Shown: piece by piece, positions 1-8,260 of the stretch | Position numbering within the stretch: the stretch's first letter is position 1 | How the letters are laid out: every line of letters begins with the position of its first letter | Source of the DNA: CAYOVG01 sp964407285 | GTDB lineage: Bacteria > Desulfobacterota > Syntrophobacteria > Syntrophobacterales > Syntrophobacteraceae | NCBI GenBank assembly: GCA_964407285.1 | Contig: CAYOVG010000111.1 | Coordinates: 1 to 18,489, forward strand | Reading direction: 5' to 3' | DNA: 18,489 nt | The notes under the pieces: generated by a model | What the model was told of the DNA's origin: nothing | The model's input: the letters and a program-made list of their open reading frames with translations, nothing else | The model's database searches: none | Made by a program: the position numbers and the translations under genes

Positions 1-263
1 GAAAACAGTATTCCGGCGAGCACCATCAACGCCGCTCCGATCATGAGCATGCGCCGCCTGCCGATGCGGTCGGCTGTTGTGGTTATCCACAGGGAGATCA
101 CGGTATCGCCGATCAGCGTGAGGGACAGCAGCAGACCAATCGAGGTGTCGGCGAGCCCCAGTTGTTCCAGGTAGAGTACCAGTATGACCGAGAGAGAACC
201 GTAGGCGAACAGGCGTATTATACGTGTACTGAAAAGCAAATATATGTCTTTGGTGGTATACAT
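1..263 (-). CDS. MFS transporter, N-terminal part (runs off left edge)
   Basis: The minus strand reads an open frame of 87 codons from the ATG at 263 to the window edge. It has two hydrophobic helices (about residues 17-33 and 41-60), followed by the cytoplasmic loop ADRIGRRR at residues 64-71 and the beginning of a third helix. That loop matches MFS motif A (G-x-L-a-D-r-x-G-r-k), so this is the front of a major facilitator transporter with its N-terminus in the cytoplasm. The substrate cannot be told from this part. An in-frame stop lies 36 nt upstream of the ATG, so the start is within about a dozen codons; the ribosome binding site is weak, and an in-frame TTG four codons upstream is an alternative. 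It points the same way as the ATPase gene to its right, with 126 nt between them. Confidence 0.8.
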   Translation of the reverse strand, partial: MYTTKDIYLLFSTRIIRLFAYGSLSVILVLYLEQLGLADTSIGLLLSLTLIGDTVISLWITTTADRIGRRRMLMIGAALMVLAGILF

Positions 264-389
264 GAGGGTCAATCCGATGCTGACTGTAGTTTGCGTTATT
301 CATGCCGTCGCGCCGAGGATAAGCCCGGAAACGGACGGAGATTTCGAACAGCCCTGCATCGAACGAACGATTTAGAACTCCGTCGAGCT

Positions 390-2102
390 TTAGACTCCCA
401 CCATTACGGACGATGCAGCTTCTTCAAATGTAGTCATTCCTCTGCATACTTTGTCAATAGCATCGTCCTTGAGCGTGCGAAGACGGCCCGCATTTATGGC
501 CGCGCGCGTTATTTCCTGCGAGGAGCATCTCTTCATGATCATATCCTGGATCATCTCATCATTGAGCAAGATCTCGAAAACCCCGATCCTGCCCTTGTAG
601 CCGGTATGCATACAGTTGAAGCAGCCCTTGCCGCGGCGGAAATCCGCTCCGGCGATGTCTTTCACCCCGAATTGCTCGAGCACCTTGGCCGGGGGTTCGT
701 AAGGTTCCGAGCAATACGGGCAGATGGTCCTGACGAGCCGTTGCGCAAACGTCACCAGCAGGACCGATGAGACCAGGAAGGGCTCGATTCCCATATCGAT
801 GAAGCGGGTGACCGCCCCGGCGGCGTCGTTGGTGTGGACCGTGCTCAAAACCCGGTGGCCCGTCATGGCGGATTGCACGGCGATGCCCGCCGTTTCCGCA
901 TCCCGGATCTCGCCCACCATAATAATGTCCGGGTCCTGGCGCAGTATCGCCCTGAGACCGCCGGCAAAGGTCATGCCCGCCTTGCGGTTCAACTGGACCT
1001 GGCGGATTCTGTCCACCCGGTATTCCACAGGGTCTTCGAGGGTGATGATGTTGACGTCCGGTTCGTTCAGTTCCCGGAGTATGGCGTACAGGCTGGTGCT
1101 CTTGCCGCTTCCCGTGGGCCCCGTGCTCAGGACCATCCCGTACGGCTTGCGGATGCCCGATTCGATCTTTTCCCTGTCCGATGCGCTCATTCCGAGGCGG
1201 TCCAGAGTGTAGTTGCCCGCGCTCATGTCCAGGAGCCGCAGCACCAGGTTTTCCCCGTGTATGGTGGGGAGCGTCGAAGCTCTTATGTTGATTTCCCTGT
1301 TCTCCATTCTGACCGTGAAGCGGCCGTCCTGCGGGATTCGAAGCACGGCAATGTCCATCCCGGCCAGGAGCTTTATGCGGGATACGATGGGCATCAGCAT
1401 CCCCTTGGGAGGCGCCGGGGCCTCGTGGAGCTTGCCGTCTATGCGAAACCGCACGCTCGTGCTCAACTGCTCGGGACTGATGTGGATGTCGCTCGCCCCC
1501 TCCCGCACCGCCTGGGAGATGATGGAATTGACCAGGCGGATGACCGGGGCCTCCTCGGCCATGTCGAGCAGCGAGCTTACCTGGAGGTCCTCCGGCCCGG
1601 ATTCGGGCGCGGACGCCTCCGTATTGAACTGCATCTCCTCCATCTTCTCGACGATGCCGCCGAGGCCCGCGTGCATCCCGTAGATGCTGCTTCGAAGCTG
1701 GTTGAGCACCTTCTCGCTGCAGATTACGGGCTCCACTTCGTGGTTGGTGAGCACCTCGATGGTGTCCAGTGCGTCGATGTCCATCGGGTCGGTCATGGCG
1801 ATGGTGAGCAGTCGGGCTTTCTTCCTCAGCGGAACGCACTGGTATTTGAGCGACATCTCGGAGGAGATGATGCTGCCGAGACCCAGGTCGATGGGGTAGA
1901 TGTCGGGGTGGTACTTATCGATCTTGAGCTGTTCGCTGAGTACGTCCATGAGTTGAGGCTCGGTGACGATTCCCTGGTGGATCAGGAACTGGCCCAACTT
2001 CAGTCCCGCCTTCTTGTGCTCGGTCAGCGCGAGCTTGAGCGCTGCGTCGTTCACCACCCCGGCTTCCAGAAGCATCTCGCCCAGCCGCTTTTTCTTCCTC
2101 AT
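390..2102 (-). CDS. GspE/PulE/PilB family secretion or pilus-assembly ATPase with MshEN domain
   Basis: A 570-residue hexameric traffic ATPase that would power type II secretion or type IV pilus extension from the cytoplasmic face of the inner membrane. Residues 6-59 fit the MshEN pattern (RLGxxLxxxG, then LGxxLxxxG, ending in LSEQL), a fold known to bind cyclic di-GMP in MshE and some PilB proteins. The ATPase core shows Walker A GPTGSGKST (328-336), an Asp box ITLEDPVEYR (353-362), Walker B DPDIIMVGEIRD (390-401) and a His box around TGHRVLSTVHT (414-424). The zinc site C461-x2-C464 ... C494-x2-C497 typical of GspE and PilB is complete. The ATG at 2102 has GGAGG about ten bases upstream. 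No other secretion or pilus gene is adjacent, so GspE and PilB cannot be told apart here. Confidence 0.93.
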   Translation of the reverse strand: MRKKKRLGEMLLEAGVVNDAALKLALTEHKKAGLKLGQFLIHQGIVTEPQLMDVLSEQLKIDKYHPDIYPIDLGLGSIISSEMSLKYQCVPLRKKARLLTIAMTDPMDIDALDTIEVLTNHEVEPVICSEKVLNQLRSSIYGMHAGLGGIVEKMEEMQFNTEASAPESGPEDLQVSSLLDMAEEAPVIRLVNSIISQAVREGASDIHISPEQLSTSVRFRIDGKLHEAPAPPKGMLMPIVSRIKLLAGMDIAVLRIPQDGRFTVRMENREINIRASTLPTIHGENLVLRLLDMSAGNYTLDRLGMSASDREKIESGIRKPYGMVLSTGPTGSGKSTSLYAILRELNEPDVNIITLEDPVEYRVDRIRQVQLNRKAGMTFAGGLRAILRQDPDIIMVGEIRDAETAGIAVQSAMTGHRVLSTVHTNDAAGAVTRFIDMGIEPFLVSSVLLVTFAQRLVRTICPYCSEPYEPPAKVLEQFGVKDIAGADFRRGKGCFNCMHTGYKGRIGVFEILLNDEMIQDMIMKRCSSQEITRAAINAGRLRTLKDDAIDKVCRGMTTFEEAASSVMVGV

Positions 2103-2231
2103 GCCTTCCCGTCCTCCATTGCCCCGGTCACCACATCATCGCGATACGCCACCGATTCGCCCCATCTTCACTTCTTCCTTCCCTTTGTTCCCGAAACGTC
2201 ACGCCATGCGCTCGTCTCTCACAGCGGGAAG

Positions 2232-3698
2232 CTAGACGGCAAGAGCGGGTCCGGGGCGGGCGTATCCCCGCGTGGCTTGCTCGAACTGGTAAGCTATTCT
2301 CAGTATGAGATCCTCCCGGAAATGCGGTCCGAGGATTTGGAGCCCTATCGGAAGCCCTTCCGTGGAGTAACCGCACGGAATGGAAATTCCCGGTATTCCG
2401 GCCAGACTTGCAGGCAGGGTGAAGGCGTCGCTCAAATACATCTGCATGGGGTCGTCGGTCTTTTCCCCGACCTTGAACGCCGGAATGGGGGCAACGGGAG
2501 TCAGGATCGCATCGCAACGTTCGAAGGCGTCCAGGAAGTCCCGACGGATGAGCGTGCGCACCTGCGACGCCTTTCTGTAATAGGCGTCGTAGTAACCGGC
2601 GGAGAGGACGTAAGCGCCGAGCATGATACGTCGCTTCACCTCGGGACCGAATCCGCGGGAGCGGGTCTGCCGGTACATGTTCATGAGGTCCTTCGGGTCC
2701 TCCACGCGGTAGCCGTATTTGACTCCATCGTAGCGGGCCAGGTTCGAGCATGCCTCGGCCGGTGCTATAATGTAATACACTGCGATGCCGTAGTCGGTGT
2801 GAGGAAGCGAAACTTCCACGATCTCGGCCCCGAGGTCGCGGTACTTCCCGATAGCCTCCCGTACCGCCGACGCGACGTCGGGATTCATGCCCTCGACGAA
2901 GTACTCCCGTGGGATTCCGAGTCGCAGCCCCTTCACGGGTTCCACGAGTCCCGCCCGGTAGTCGGGAACGGGACAGTCCACCGAAGTGGAATCTTTCCTG
3001 TCATAGCCGGCGATAGCCTGGAGGATGATCGCCGCATCCTCGACGTCCCTGGTGATGGGACCGATCTGGTCCAGGGAGGACGCGAAAGCCACCAGCCCGA
3101 AGCGGGAAACTCGGCCGTAGGTGGGCTTGAGGCCGACAACGCCGCAAAAGGACGCGGGCTGCCTGATGGACCCTCCCGTATCGGTGCCCAGAGACCCGGC
3201 GCAAAGCTCCGCCGCGACAGCCGCCGCCGACCCCCCGCTGGACCCTCCCGGCACCCGCTCCAGGTCCCACGGATTGCGGGTGGGGCCGTAAGCGGAATTC
3301 TCCGTCGAAGAGCCCATGGCGAATTCATCCATGTTGGTCTTCCCGAGCGAAATCGCCCCCGCATCGCGAAGCCGCTCGATTACCGAGCCGTTGTACGGGG
3401 GGCGGAAGTTCTGCAGTATCCGCGAACCGCAGGTGGTGGGAACACCCTCCATGCAGATGACGTCCTTGATGGCCAGCGGAATGCCGGCAAGCGGCGAAGT
3501 TGCGAGGTCCCGTCGGCCGGAATCGAAACTGCGCGCTTCTTCCATCGCGCTTTCTCCGGTCACGAGCAGGTAGGACTTCACCTTGCCGTCGATGGCTTCA
3601 ATGCGTCGCAGGAAGGATTCAACCGTTTCGGAGACGCTTACTTCCTTGCGCAGGAGCAGGTCGTGCAGTTCGTGTATCGTGAGTGAATGGAGATCCAT
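2232..3698 (-). CDS. gatA: Aspartyl/glutamyl-tRNA(Asn/Gln) amidotransferase subunit A
   Basis: GatA is the glutaminase subunit of GatCAB: it frees ammonia from glutamine so that misacylated Glu-tRNA(Gln) or Asp-tRNA(Asn) can be amidated. The amidase signature is complete: lysine K78 in AIKD, the GGSSGGS loop at 151-157 and the nucleophile in DTGGSIR. The triad is K78, S153 and S177, one residue short of the published K79/S154/S178 of Staphylococcus aureus. The open frame extends upstream to 3761, but the family start MDLHSLTIHEL at 3698 has AAGGAAGAGAG nine bases before it, giving 488 residues, the usual length. gatC lies 123 nt upstream on the same strand. gatB, often the third gene, is missing from this window. 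Confidence 0.97.
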   Translation of the reverse strand: MDLHSLTIHELHDLLLRKEVSVSETVESFLRRIEAIDGKVKSYLLVTGESAMEEARSFDSGRRDLATSPLAGIPLAIKDVICMEGVPTTCGSRILQNFRPPYNGSVIERLRDAGAISLGKTNMDEFAMGSSTENSAYGPTRNPWDLERVPGGSSGGSAAAVAAELCAGSLGTDTGGSIRQPASFCGVVGLKPTYGRVSRFGLVAFASSLDQIGPITRDVEDAAIILQAIAGYDRKDSTSVDCPVPDYRAGLVEPVKGLRLGIPREYFVEGMNPDVASAVREAIGKYRDLGAEIVEVSLPHTDYGIAVYYIIAPAEACSNLARYDGVKYGYRVEDPKDLMNMYRQTRSRGFGPEVKRRIMLGAYVLSAGYYDAYYRKASQVRTLIRRDFLDAFERCDAILTPVAPIPAFKVGEKTDDPMQMYLSDAFTLPASLAGIPGISIPCGYSTEGLPIGLQILGPHFREDLILRIAYQFEQATRGYARPGPALAV

Positions 3699-3821
3699 AT
3701 AGAAAAGCTCTCTTCCTTGCCGTGAACGATTACCGCGGCCGTGGAGCGCGGAGTCGGGCAATCGTGGGATGGAATGATGAAATGTCGATAACGCATCTTC
3801 GCATCGTACTTCTAACTGTTA

Positions 3822-4112
3822 CTATATAATTTTCGGAACGACGAAGCTGACTCCGTCGCTCCGCGGAGCGTTATCGAGCGCCCGGTCTCGCTCCAGCGAC
3901 GGGCAAACCACGTCGGGCCGAAACACGTTCTGCAACTGTATGGCATGGGTTGTGGCGGGTATGTCGCGAGTGTCCAGTTCGCCGAGTTTCTCCATGTAGC
4001 TCAGGATGTCGTTCATCTGCCCGGTCAAACGCATCTCTTCGTCTTCCTCCAGGTCCAGCCGCGCCAGCTTCGCCACGTGGCGGACCTCTTCCTTGCTGAT
4101 CTTTTCTGCCAT
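3822..4112 (-). CDS. gatC: Aspartyl/glutamyl-tRNA(Asn/Gln) amidotransferase subunit C
   Basis: GatC is the small belt subunit that holds GatA and GatB together in the tRNA-dependent amidotransferase. The 96-residue length is typical. The N-terminal helix EEVRHVAKLARLDLEEDE (residues 7-24) and the tail RPDVV...NAPRSDGVSFVVPKII (64-96) are the two conserved GatC blocks. The ATG at 4112 is preceded by GGAGAGAAG. It is the first gene of a gatC-gatA pair. A 14-base copy of its ribosome-binding region is repeated 76 bases upstream (see repeat at 4115-4204). Confidence 0.96.
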   Translation of the reverse strand: MAEKISKEEVRHVAKLARLDLEEDEEMRLTGQMNDILSYMEKLGELDTRDIPATTHAIQLQNVFRPDVVCPSLERDRALDNAPRSDGVSFVVPKII

Positions 4113-4478
4113 CTTCTCTCCGTCTTCAAAGAAACTATGATGAAACCACCCGGCGCGGTTACGGCTTTCCGTCCGCCAACCGGCCGATCGTCTCTCCGTC
4201 TTCAGAACCGTCTTGATGGAACCGCCATGCGGCCCACAATCTTTCGCGGTGATGCGGTAGTCCCGAACCGCCCATAAAATAACTCAAAGCTCGCTCGATG
4301 GTGAAGTTTTTTTATCGACATGCCGGAAAAATATGGTTGCCTTGTTGGCGGGTTTGACGGGTGGAGAGACGAGGTAGGGTAGTGGAACTGCGCAGTGTGG
4401 GCGCGGGGTATCCCCACGCGCCCGTTATCCGAGGCGGATTTCCTGGAATCTGGAACGAAACGGTATCGGAATCCCCCA
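4113..4478. other. Intergenic region upstream of gatC and downstream of the HdeD-like gene
   Basis: No believable gene is seen in this 366-base stretch. It holds a duplicated 14-base motif near gatC, a GC-rich hairpin at 4399-4423 (arms GGGCGCG and CGCGCCC, with an inner GGG/CCC pair) that may end the transcript of the HdeD-like gene although it has no T-run, and a possible minus-strand promoter for gatC around 4278-4307 (TTCACC, 17 bases, TTATTT). The promoter call is weak. Confidence 0.4.
4115..4204 (-). repeat. 14-bp direct repeat covering the gatC ribosome binding site
   Basis: On the minus strand the sequence TGAAGACGGAGAGA occurs at 4115-4128, where it provides the gatC ribosome binding site, and again without change at 4191-4204. 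The copies are 76 bases apart. The upstream copy is followed by ACGATC instead of AAGATG, so it lacks a start codon. It looks like a remnant of a local duplication. Confidence 0.6.
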
Positions 4479-5105
4479 TTACTGAGAGTAGCACTGCCCG
4501 CCGACGCAATGCAGCGTCTCTCCGTGCAGAAACTTCCGTCCGGCCAGTCCCATGGCGATCGTCGCCCAACCGCTGAAAAGCAGCTCGATTCCGACGATGA
4601 TGCCCAGCGTCCAGAGAGCCGCGCCGGGCATGAACGCCCAGATGACAATACCCAGGAGGATGGAAACGATGCCGCTGAAGAGCATCCAGCCCCAGTTGGC
4701 GAATGGACGCAGCCGGTTCGCTCTCATGATCCTCAGTATGCCCTGGACGATGAAAAGGGCGCTCACCGCCAACGTAAGGGCGAATGCCCCCGTGAGCGGC
4801 AGGGCCAGAACGACCAATCCCGCCAGGATGTAAAGAACGCCGCCCAGGATCTCCAGGGCGGTATCGCCCCACCCTTTCGACCGGAATGCGTGCACGAAAT
4901 GCAGCACGCCGCTGCCGATGAGCACCCAGCCCACCAGGAGGGTAACGGCGAAGGTGGCCACTATGGGAAGCGCTATGGAAAAAATCCCCAGGAGAACCAT
5001 TAAGACGCCAAGAGCGACGAACCAGCCCCAGTTGCGTCCGACCGCCCGATGCCGTTCAATGTTCATAAACGGCTGTCCATCGTTGAATACAGGATTCTCG
5101 TTCAT
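4479..5105 (-). CDS. HdeD-like (DUF308) six-helix membrane protein
   Basis: A 208-residue inner-membrane protein with six hydrophobic helices at about residues 26-46, 51-72, 83-103, 106-125, 137-158 and 162-185. The pattern of paired helices (GVLMVLLGIFSIALP, then GGVLYILAGLVVLALP, then SGIVSILLGIVIW) is the repeated DUF308 module of HdeD, an acid-stress membrane protein in E. coli. Its biochemical role is not known. The open frame can be extended to 5159, but the ATG at 5105 has GGAG eight bases upstream and is preferred; a later ATG at 5066 is possible. The gene is divergent from the ExeA-like ATPase, and the shared upstream region has a palindrome, so it may be stress-regulated. Confidence 0.85.
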   Translation of the reverse strand: MNENPVFNDGQPFMNIERHRAVGRNWGWFVALGVLMVLLGIFSIALPIVATFAVTLLVGWVLIGSGVLHFVHAFRSKGWGDTALEILGGVLYILAGLVVLALPLTGAFALTLAVSALFIVQGILRIMRANRLRPFANWGWMLFSGIVSILLGIVIWAFMPGAALWTLGIIVGIELLFSGWATIAMGLAGRKFLHGETLHCVGGQCYSQ

Positions 5106-5192
5106 CTTATCATCTCCATTCTCGTTGAACGGTGAAACACCGCGTAGCGTATCCACCATTGAACGTGGTTGTTGGATTTGACTAAGTTAATG

Positions 5193-5208
5193 TTTATCTT
5201 AGGATAAA
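5193..5208. promoter_or_regulatory. Palindromic operator candidate between divergent genes
   Basis: TTTATCTTAGGATAAA has 6-base inverted arms (TTTATC and GATAAA) around a 4-base centre. The symmetry extends outward with GTTAA/TTAAC-type flanks, allowing one inserted base. A plus-strand promoter-like pair, TTGACT at 5178-5183 and AGGATA at 5201-5206 (17-base spacer), overlaps it. The 9-base core CTTAGGATA recurs at 5398-5406. This is the placement expected of a regulator site acting on the HdeD-like gene, the ExeA-like gene, or both. Confidence 0.45.
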
Positions 5209-5556
5209 GTTAATCATTACTTCCTTGGGAGGCATCGGCGCCGCTTTCGCGCGTTCCGCGCCCGGCAACCTCGGGAACAGTGAAGACCCACGTTCCTGGC
5301 CGCTCGATTCCGGCCGGTTCACGGCGCGATTCACTATGCCCCATTCCGCAAAAGAATTCTCCCTCGAGTGAACTGTGCACGGGACATGTTTATATTCTCT
5401 TAGGATATCCCGATGCGGTTGACCGGGCGTTCGGGTCCGCAATGCCGCAATCCGTGGGGCGCTCGCCCGCGTTCGCGCACAGTGTGTTACGGCGCCGCGA
5501 CCGACCGGCGCGCCCCGCTTTTCGCATGTCCTCCAACTCGCGCGAGAGGCGTCGCC

Positions 5557-6687
5557 ATGTATCAAAGCTTTTACGGCCTGAGGAAAGATCCGTTCAACAT
5601 CACGCCGGACCCCGCCTTTCTGTTTTTGAGTCCGAGCCACAAGGAGGCGCTGGGTTCCGTCATCTACGGAGTGGAGAGGCGGCAGGGGTTCATCGCCATT
5701 ACGGGTGAGGTGGGACTGGGAAAGACCACCATTCTCCGCGCCTACCTGGAGAAGGTAAATCATGAGAAGATAAAGGTCATTTACCTCTTCAACACCAATG
5801 TTTCCTTCGAGGAGCTGCTCAAGGCGGTATGTCGGGAACTGGACCTCGAAATCGAATCGAACAGCCCCTTCGAGATGGTGACCCGGCTTCACCAGTACCT
5901 CATCGATCAGTACAAGAGCGGACGAAACGTGGTCCTCATTATCGACGAAGCGCAAAACATGCCCGTGGCGACCCTGGAAAATCTGCGTATGCTCTCCAAC
6001 CTGGAGACCACCAGGGACAAGCTCATCCAGATCGTGCTCATCGGGCAGCCGGAACTCGACGAGAAGCTCGGTCTCCAGGAACTGCGCCAGCTCAGGCAGC
6101 GTATTGCGGTGCGGGCCGCCATCAGCCCTCTCACCCGTAGCGAGAGCATCTCCTACATGGAGCACCGGCTGCGCAGGGCATCCACGACGCGCATTCAGGT
6201 GTTCACCCCGGCGGCGGTAGCCCTTATCGCCAGGCATGCGGGGGGGATTCCCAGGATCATGAACATCGTCGGAGGGATGGCCCTCGCCTCCGGAATGATG
6301 CACCGGCAAAGACCTATCGACGCAGAACTGGTCAAGGAGGTCATTGCCGAATTCGGGGGGAAGCGGAAGGCCCCCCATTTTCTGAGATGGGGCCTGGTAT
6401 CGTCTCTCATCGTGTTGCTTCTGGCGGGGATACTGTGGGGGGGAACGCCGCTCCGGGAGAGACTCGTTTCGGGTGTGCGCTATCTGACGCAGGAGTGGGA
6501 GCCCGGCGCGGCTGCGTTCCGGCCGGCGCCCCCGGATCGAATGACGACGTCTTCGGATTCGAACGGAGAGGCAGGCGCCGATAGAGGGGAGGCCGGTTCG
6601 GGGATTTCAGCGAACTCTCCGCCGCAATCCGGATCGAGGATAAGCAGGAAAATCGAAAAACCGCCGGAGCCCGCTGACCCACGGTAG
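5557..6687 (+). CDS. ExeA-like AAA ATPase with C-terminal membrane anchor
   Basis: A 376-residue protein of the ExeA/GspA ATPase family, whose members help place secretion machinery in the cell wall or accompany polysaccharide export clusters. The family opening MYQSFYGLRKDPFNITPDP is present. Walker A is GEVGLGKTT (50-58) and Walker B is VVLIIDEAQ (125-133), with a QLRQRI element near 178-183 that may carry the arginine finger. One transmembrane helix lies near 279-297, followed by about 80 residues rich in Pro, Ser and Gly that should be periplasmic. The usual peptidoglycan-binding domain is absent, so it is a short version. The frame is open back to 5413, but the family start and GAGAGG just upstream support the ATG at 5557. 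No secretion operon surrounds it. Confidence 0.88.
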   Translation: MYQSFYGLRKDPFNITPDPAFLFLSPSHKEALGSVIYGVERRQGFIAITGEVGLGKTTILRAYLEKVNHEKIKVIYLFNTNVSFEELLKAVCRELDLEIESNSPFEMVTRLHQYLIDQYKSGRNVVLIIDEAQNMPVATLENLRMLSNLETTRDKLIQIVLIGQPELDEKLGLQELRQLRQRIAVRAAISPLTRSESISYMEHRLRRASTTRIQVFTPAAVALIARHAGGIPRIMNIVGGMALASGMMHRQRPIDAELVKEVIAEFGGKRKAPHFLRWGLVSSLIVLLLAGILWGGTPLRERLVSGVRYLTQEWEPGAAAFRPAPPDRMTTSSDSNGEAGADRGEAGSGISANSPPQSGSRISRKIEKPPEPADPR

Positions 6688-6951
6688 TCGGCGATTTCAC
6701 TTGCCGCTCCAGTTGCTGAAATGACTTGCCGCCCTCTGTGTTAAATTAAAAGGGCTTCGAGGAAGTGCAATCTGCGGGAGAGGGGGGACCAACTCAAATG
6801 GGGCGATCCTGCCTGCGGGTTATCGGTTACCCTTTGTACTGGGGTTTGGACGGTGTCGCGCAGGTTATCGTTCGATGGCTTCGATGTGTAAGGTGGGCGG
6901 TGCTTTGCGTGCCCACCTTTCATGGTTTACCTCGTGAGAAAAGGCGAACTG
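6688..6951. other. Intergenic region between convergent ExeA-like and S74 genes
   Basis: 264 bases between two convergent genes. Small open frames on both strands have no recognisable protein features. The only clear structure is the hairpin at 6890-6919. Confidence 0.5.
6890..6919. repeat. Palindromic repeat element / possible bidirectional terminator
   Basis: The arms AAGGTGGGC (6890-6898) and GCCCACCTT (6911-6919) pair perfectly around a 12-base loop. The hairpin lies 33 nt past the stop of the first S74 gene and about 200 nt past that of the ExeA-like gene, where a terminator would be useful. Elements of the GTGGGC...GCCCAC type are dispersed palindromes in many proteobacteria. There is no long T-run on either side. 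Confidence 0.55.
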
Positions 6952-7941
6952 CTATTTCATCTTCTTTTCGAGAGCATCCAACCTTGCTCGAAGACTTGCA
7001 GTTTCAGATCGTAGTTCGGCTGCTTCGGACCGCAGGTTGTTGTTTTCGGTCTTGAGCGCTTTTACGGATTCAACCAGGGGAGCCACAAGACTCATATAGG
7101 AAACTGATTTGATGCCTTCGGAGTCGGTGGACACCACTTCAGGGAAGATCTTCTCCACGTCCTGAGCAATGAGACCCACCTGCGGACCTTCTCCACGAGA
7201 TTTGTCCTTCCACTGGAAATTGACTCCCTGAAGCTGCAGTGTGCGATCCAGAGCATTGGAAATGGGGCTTACATTATCTTTCAGTCGAGCGTCGGAGACC
7301 GGACCGAAGCCTGTTGCCCTGATATAACCATTCACATCGAGAGCGTACTGAGGATTTGCTGTCCCAATGCCGACGAGACCGTCTCCTCTAACGAGAAACT
7401 TGACACCGTCACTGCTTGCGTTTTCAGCATATATGAAATAAGTAGCAGATCCGGCATTCGTTCCATTCAAATACAACAGTTTATCATAATTTGGGGAGGT
7501 ATTCGTAATGCTTAAAAACTTCTTATACCCTCCAGTATTATATATATCCAGCATTCCTGAGGGGCTTGTAGTCCCCATACCTATATAGCCATCGCCTCTG
7601 ACGTAGAGAGCGCTATGTGAATATGGTCCTCCTCCGGTAGTACCATCTGCATTGTACAATAGGTTCATCAGAGCGAAGTTACTATTTGGACCATTGTACG
7701 ATTGAATTTGAAGTATTCCGTTATTTACTCCCAAGCTGCTCGAATTATATATTACCGCTGTTGGCCCATTGTAGGATGAAACCGCATGCAATGGAAATGA
7801 TGGGTCCGATACTCCGATACCCACATTGCCGTCTTCAGTGACCGTGAAACTGTCGGTGCTTGTACCGAAAGCAAAGCCGGACGTCAAAAAGAGTAAAGTG
7901 AACGCTGTAAACAGGATACTCCTCGATTTCAATCTAACCAT
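6952..7941 (-). CDS. Secreted fibre-like protein with peptidase S74 (intramolecular chaperone) domain, paralogue 1
   Basis: A 329-residue protein with a Sec-type signal peptide (residues 1-26). Short GxVGIGT..P...L.V units occur at about 38-52, 118-132 and 188-203. A C-terminal S74 domain starts at SDARLK (216-221) and contains GLIAQDVEKIFPE (256-268). It ends in a heptad-rich coiled coil (about 290-329). In phage tail spikes the S74 domain helps trimeric beta-fibres fold and then cuts itself off; the serine-lysine pair used there corresponds to S216 and K221, both present. The start has GAGGAGG upstream. Its signal peptide, first repeat and C-terminal end closely resemble the gene at 9700-10647, while the middle differs and is visibly richer in A+T (about 7420-7770). 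Whether it is cell-surface, secreted or phage-derived is unknown. Confidence 0.85.
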   Translation of the reverse strand: MVRLKSRSILFTAFTLLFLTSGFAFGTSTDSFTVTEDGNVGIGVSDPSFPLHAVSSYNGPTAVIYNSSSLGVNNGILQIQSYNGPNSNFALMNLLYNADGTTGGGPYSHSALYVRGDGYIGMGTTSPSGMLDIYNTGGYKKFLSITNTSPNYDKLLYLNGTNAGSATYFIYAENASSDGVKFLVRGDGLVGIGTANPQYALDVNGYIRATGFGPVSDARLKDNVSPISNALDRTLQLQGVNFQWKDKSRGEGPQVGLIAQDVEKIFPEVVSTDSEGIKSVSYMSLVAPLVESVKALKTENNNLRSEAAELRSETASLRARLDALEKKMK

Positions 7942-8260
7942 GAGAATCCTCCTCGGATGAAAAAGAGATATGTTGTGTATGTACGCCTATTCCTAACAGA
8001 AAGGTTACCCCAATGAACACACATTCCATGATCTGAACTCATAATTCATGCAATTACTCAGTCCAGGGCTAACAGCAAAATCCCTACGCGCCGGGTGATG
8101 GGGGGCACGGCAGAGCACAATTTTGTTGACTTTAGGCCCGGCAACGTCATTCCCGCGCTGGCGGGTATTCAGCGTTTTCAAGGTTTGTGGGACCCCCGCG
8201 TAAGGGGGGGTGACGTTAATTCAACAGCATTGACGGCAGAGCAGCGCCCGCCTGTGTTCC
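7942..8260. other. Intergenic region between S74 paralogue 1 and the beta-propeller gene
   Basis: 319 bases without a believable gene. It contains the S74 ribosome binding site at its left end and a 75-base imperfect palindromic repeat (8143-8217) nearer the propeller gene. Nothing else is recognised. Confidence 0.5.
8143..8217. repeat. Imperfect palindromic repeat with ATTCCCGC-type ends
   Basis: The left end AACGTCATTCCCGCG and the right end, which reads AACGTCACCCCCCC on the other strand, form an inverted pair about 75 bases long. An inner GCGGG/CCCGC hairpin lies in the left half and CCCCCGCG/GGGGGG in the right half. It resembles the dispersed GTCATTCCCGCG...GCGGGAAT repeats (dRS3-like, REP-like) common in proteobacteria. 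It lies 44 nt past the stop of the propeller gene and could also act as its terminator. Confidence 0.6.

Noticed and set aside
834..3686. 950-codon plus-strand open frame opposite the ATPase and gatA
   Set aside because: It is antisense to two clearly conserved genes. Its product has no domain-like pattern, and long antisense frames are expected in high-GC DNA.
5413..5556. N-terminal extension of the ExeA-like ATPase
   Set aside because: The family start MYQSFYG at 5557 has its own ribosome binding site, and the 48 upstream residues show no similarity to the family.
8143..8217. Start of a CRISPR array
   Set aside because: There is only one imperfect palindrome, with no regularly spaced direct repeats and no cas genes.
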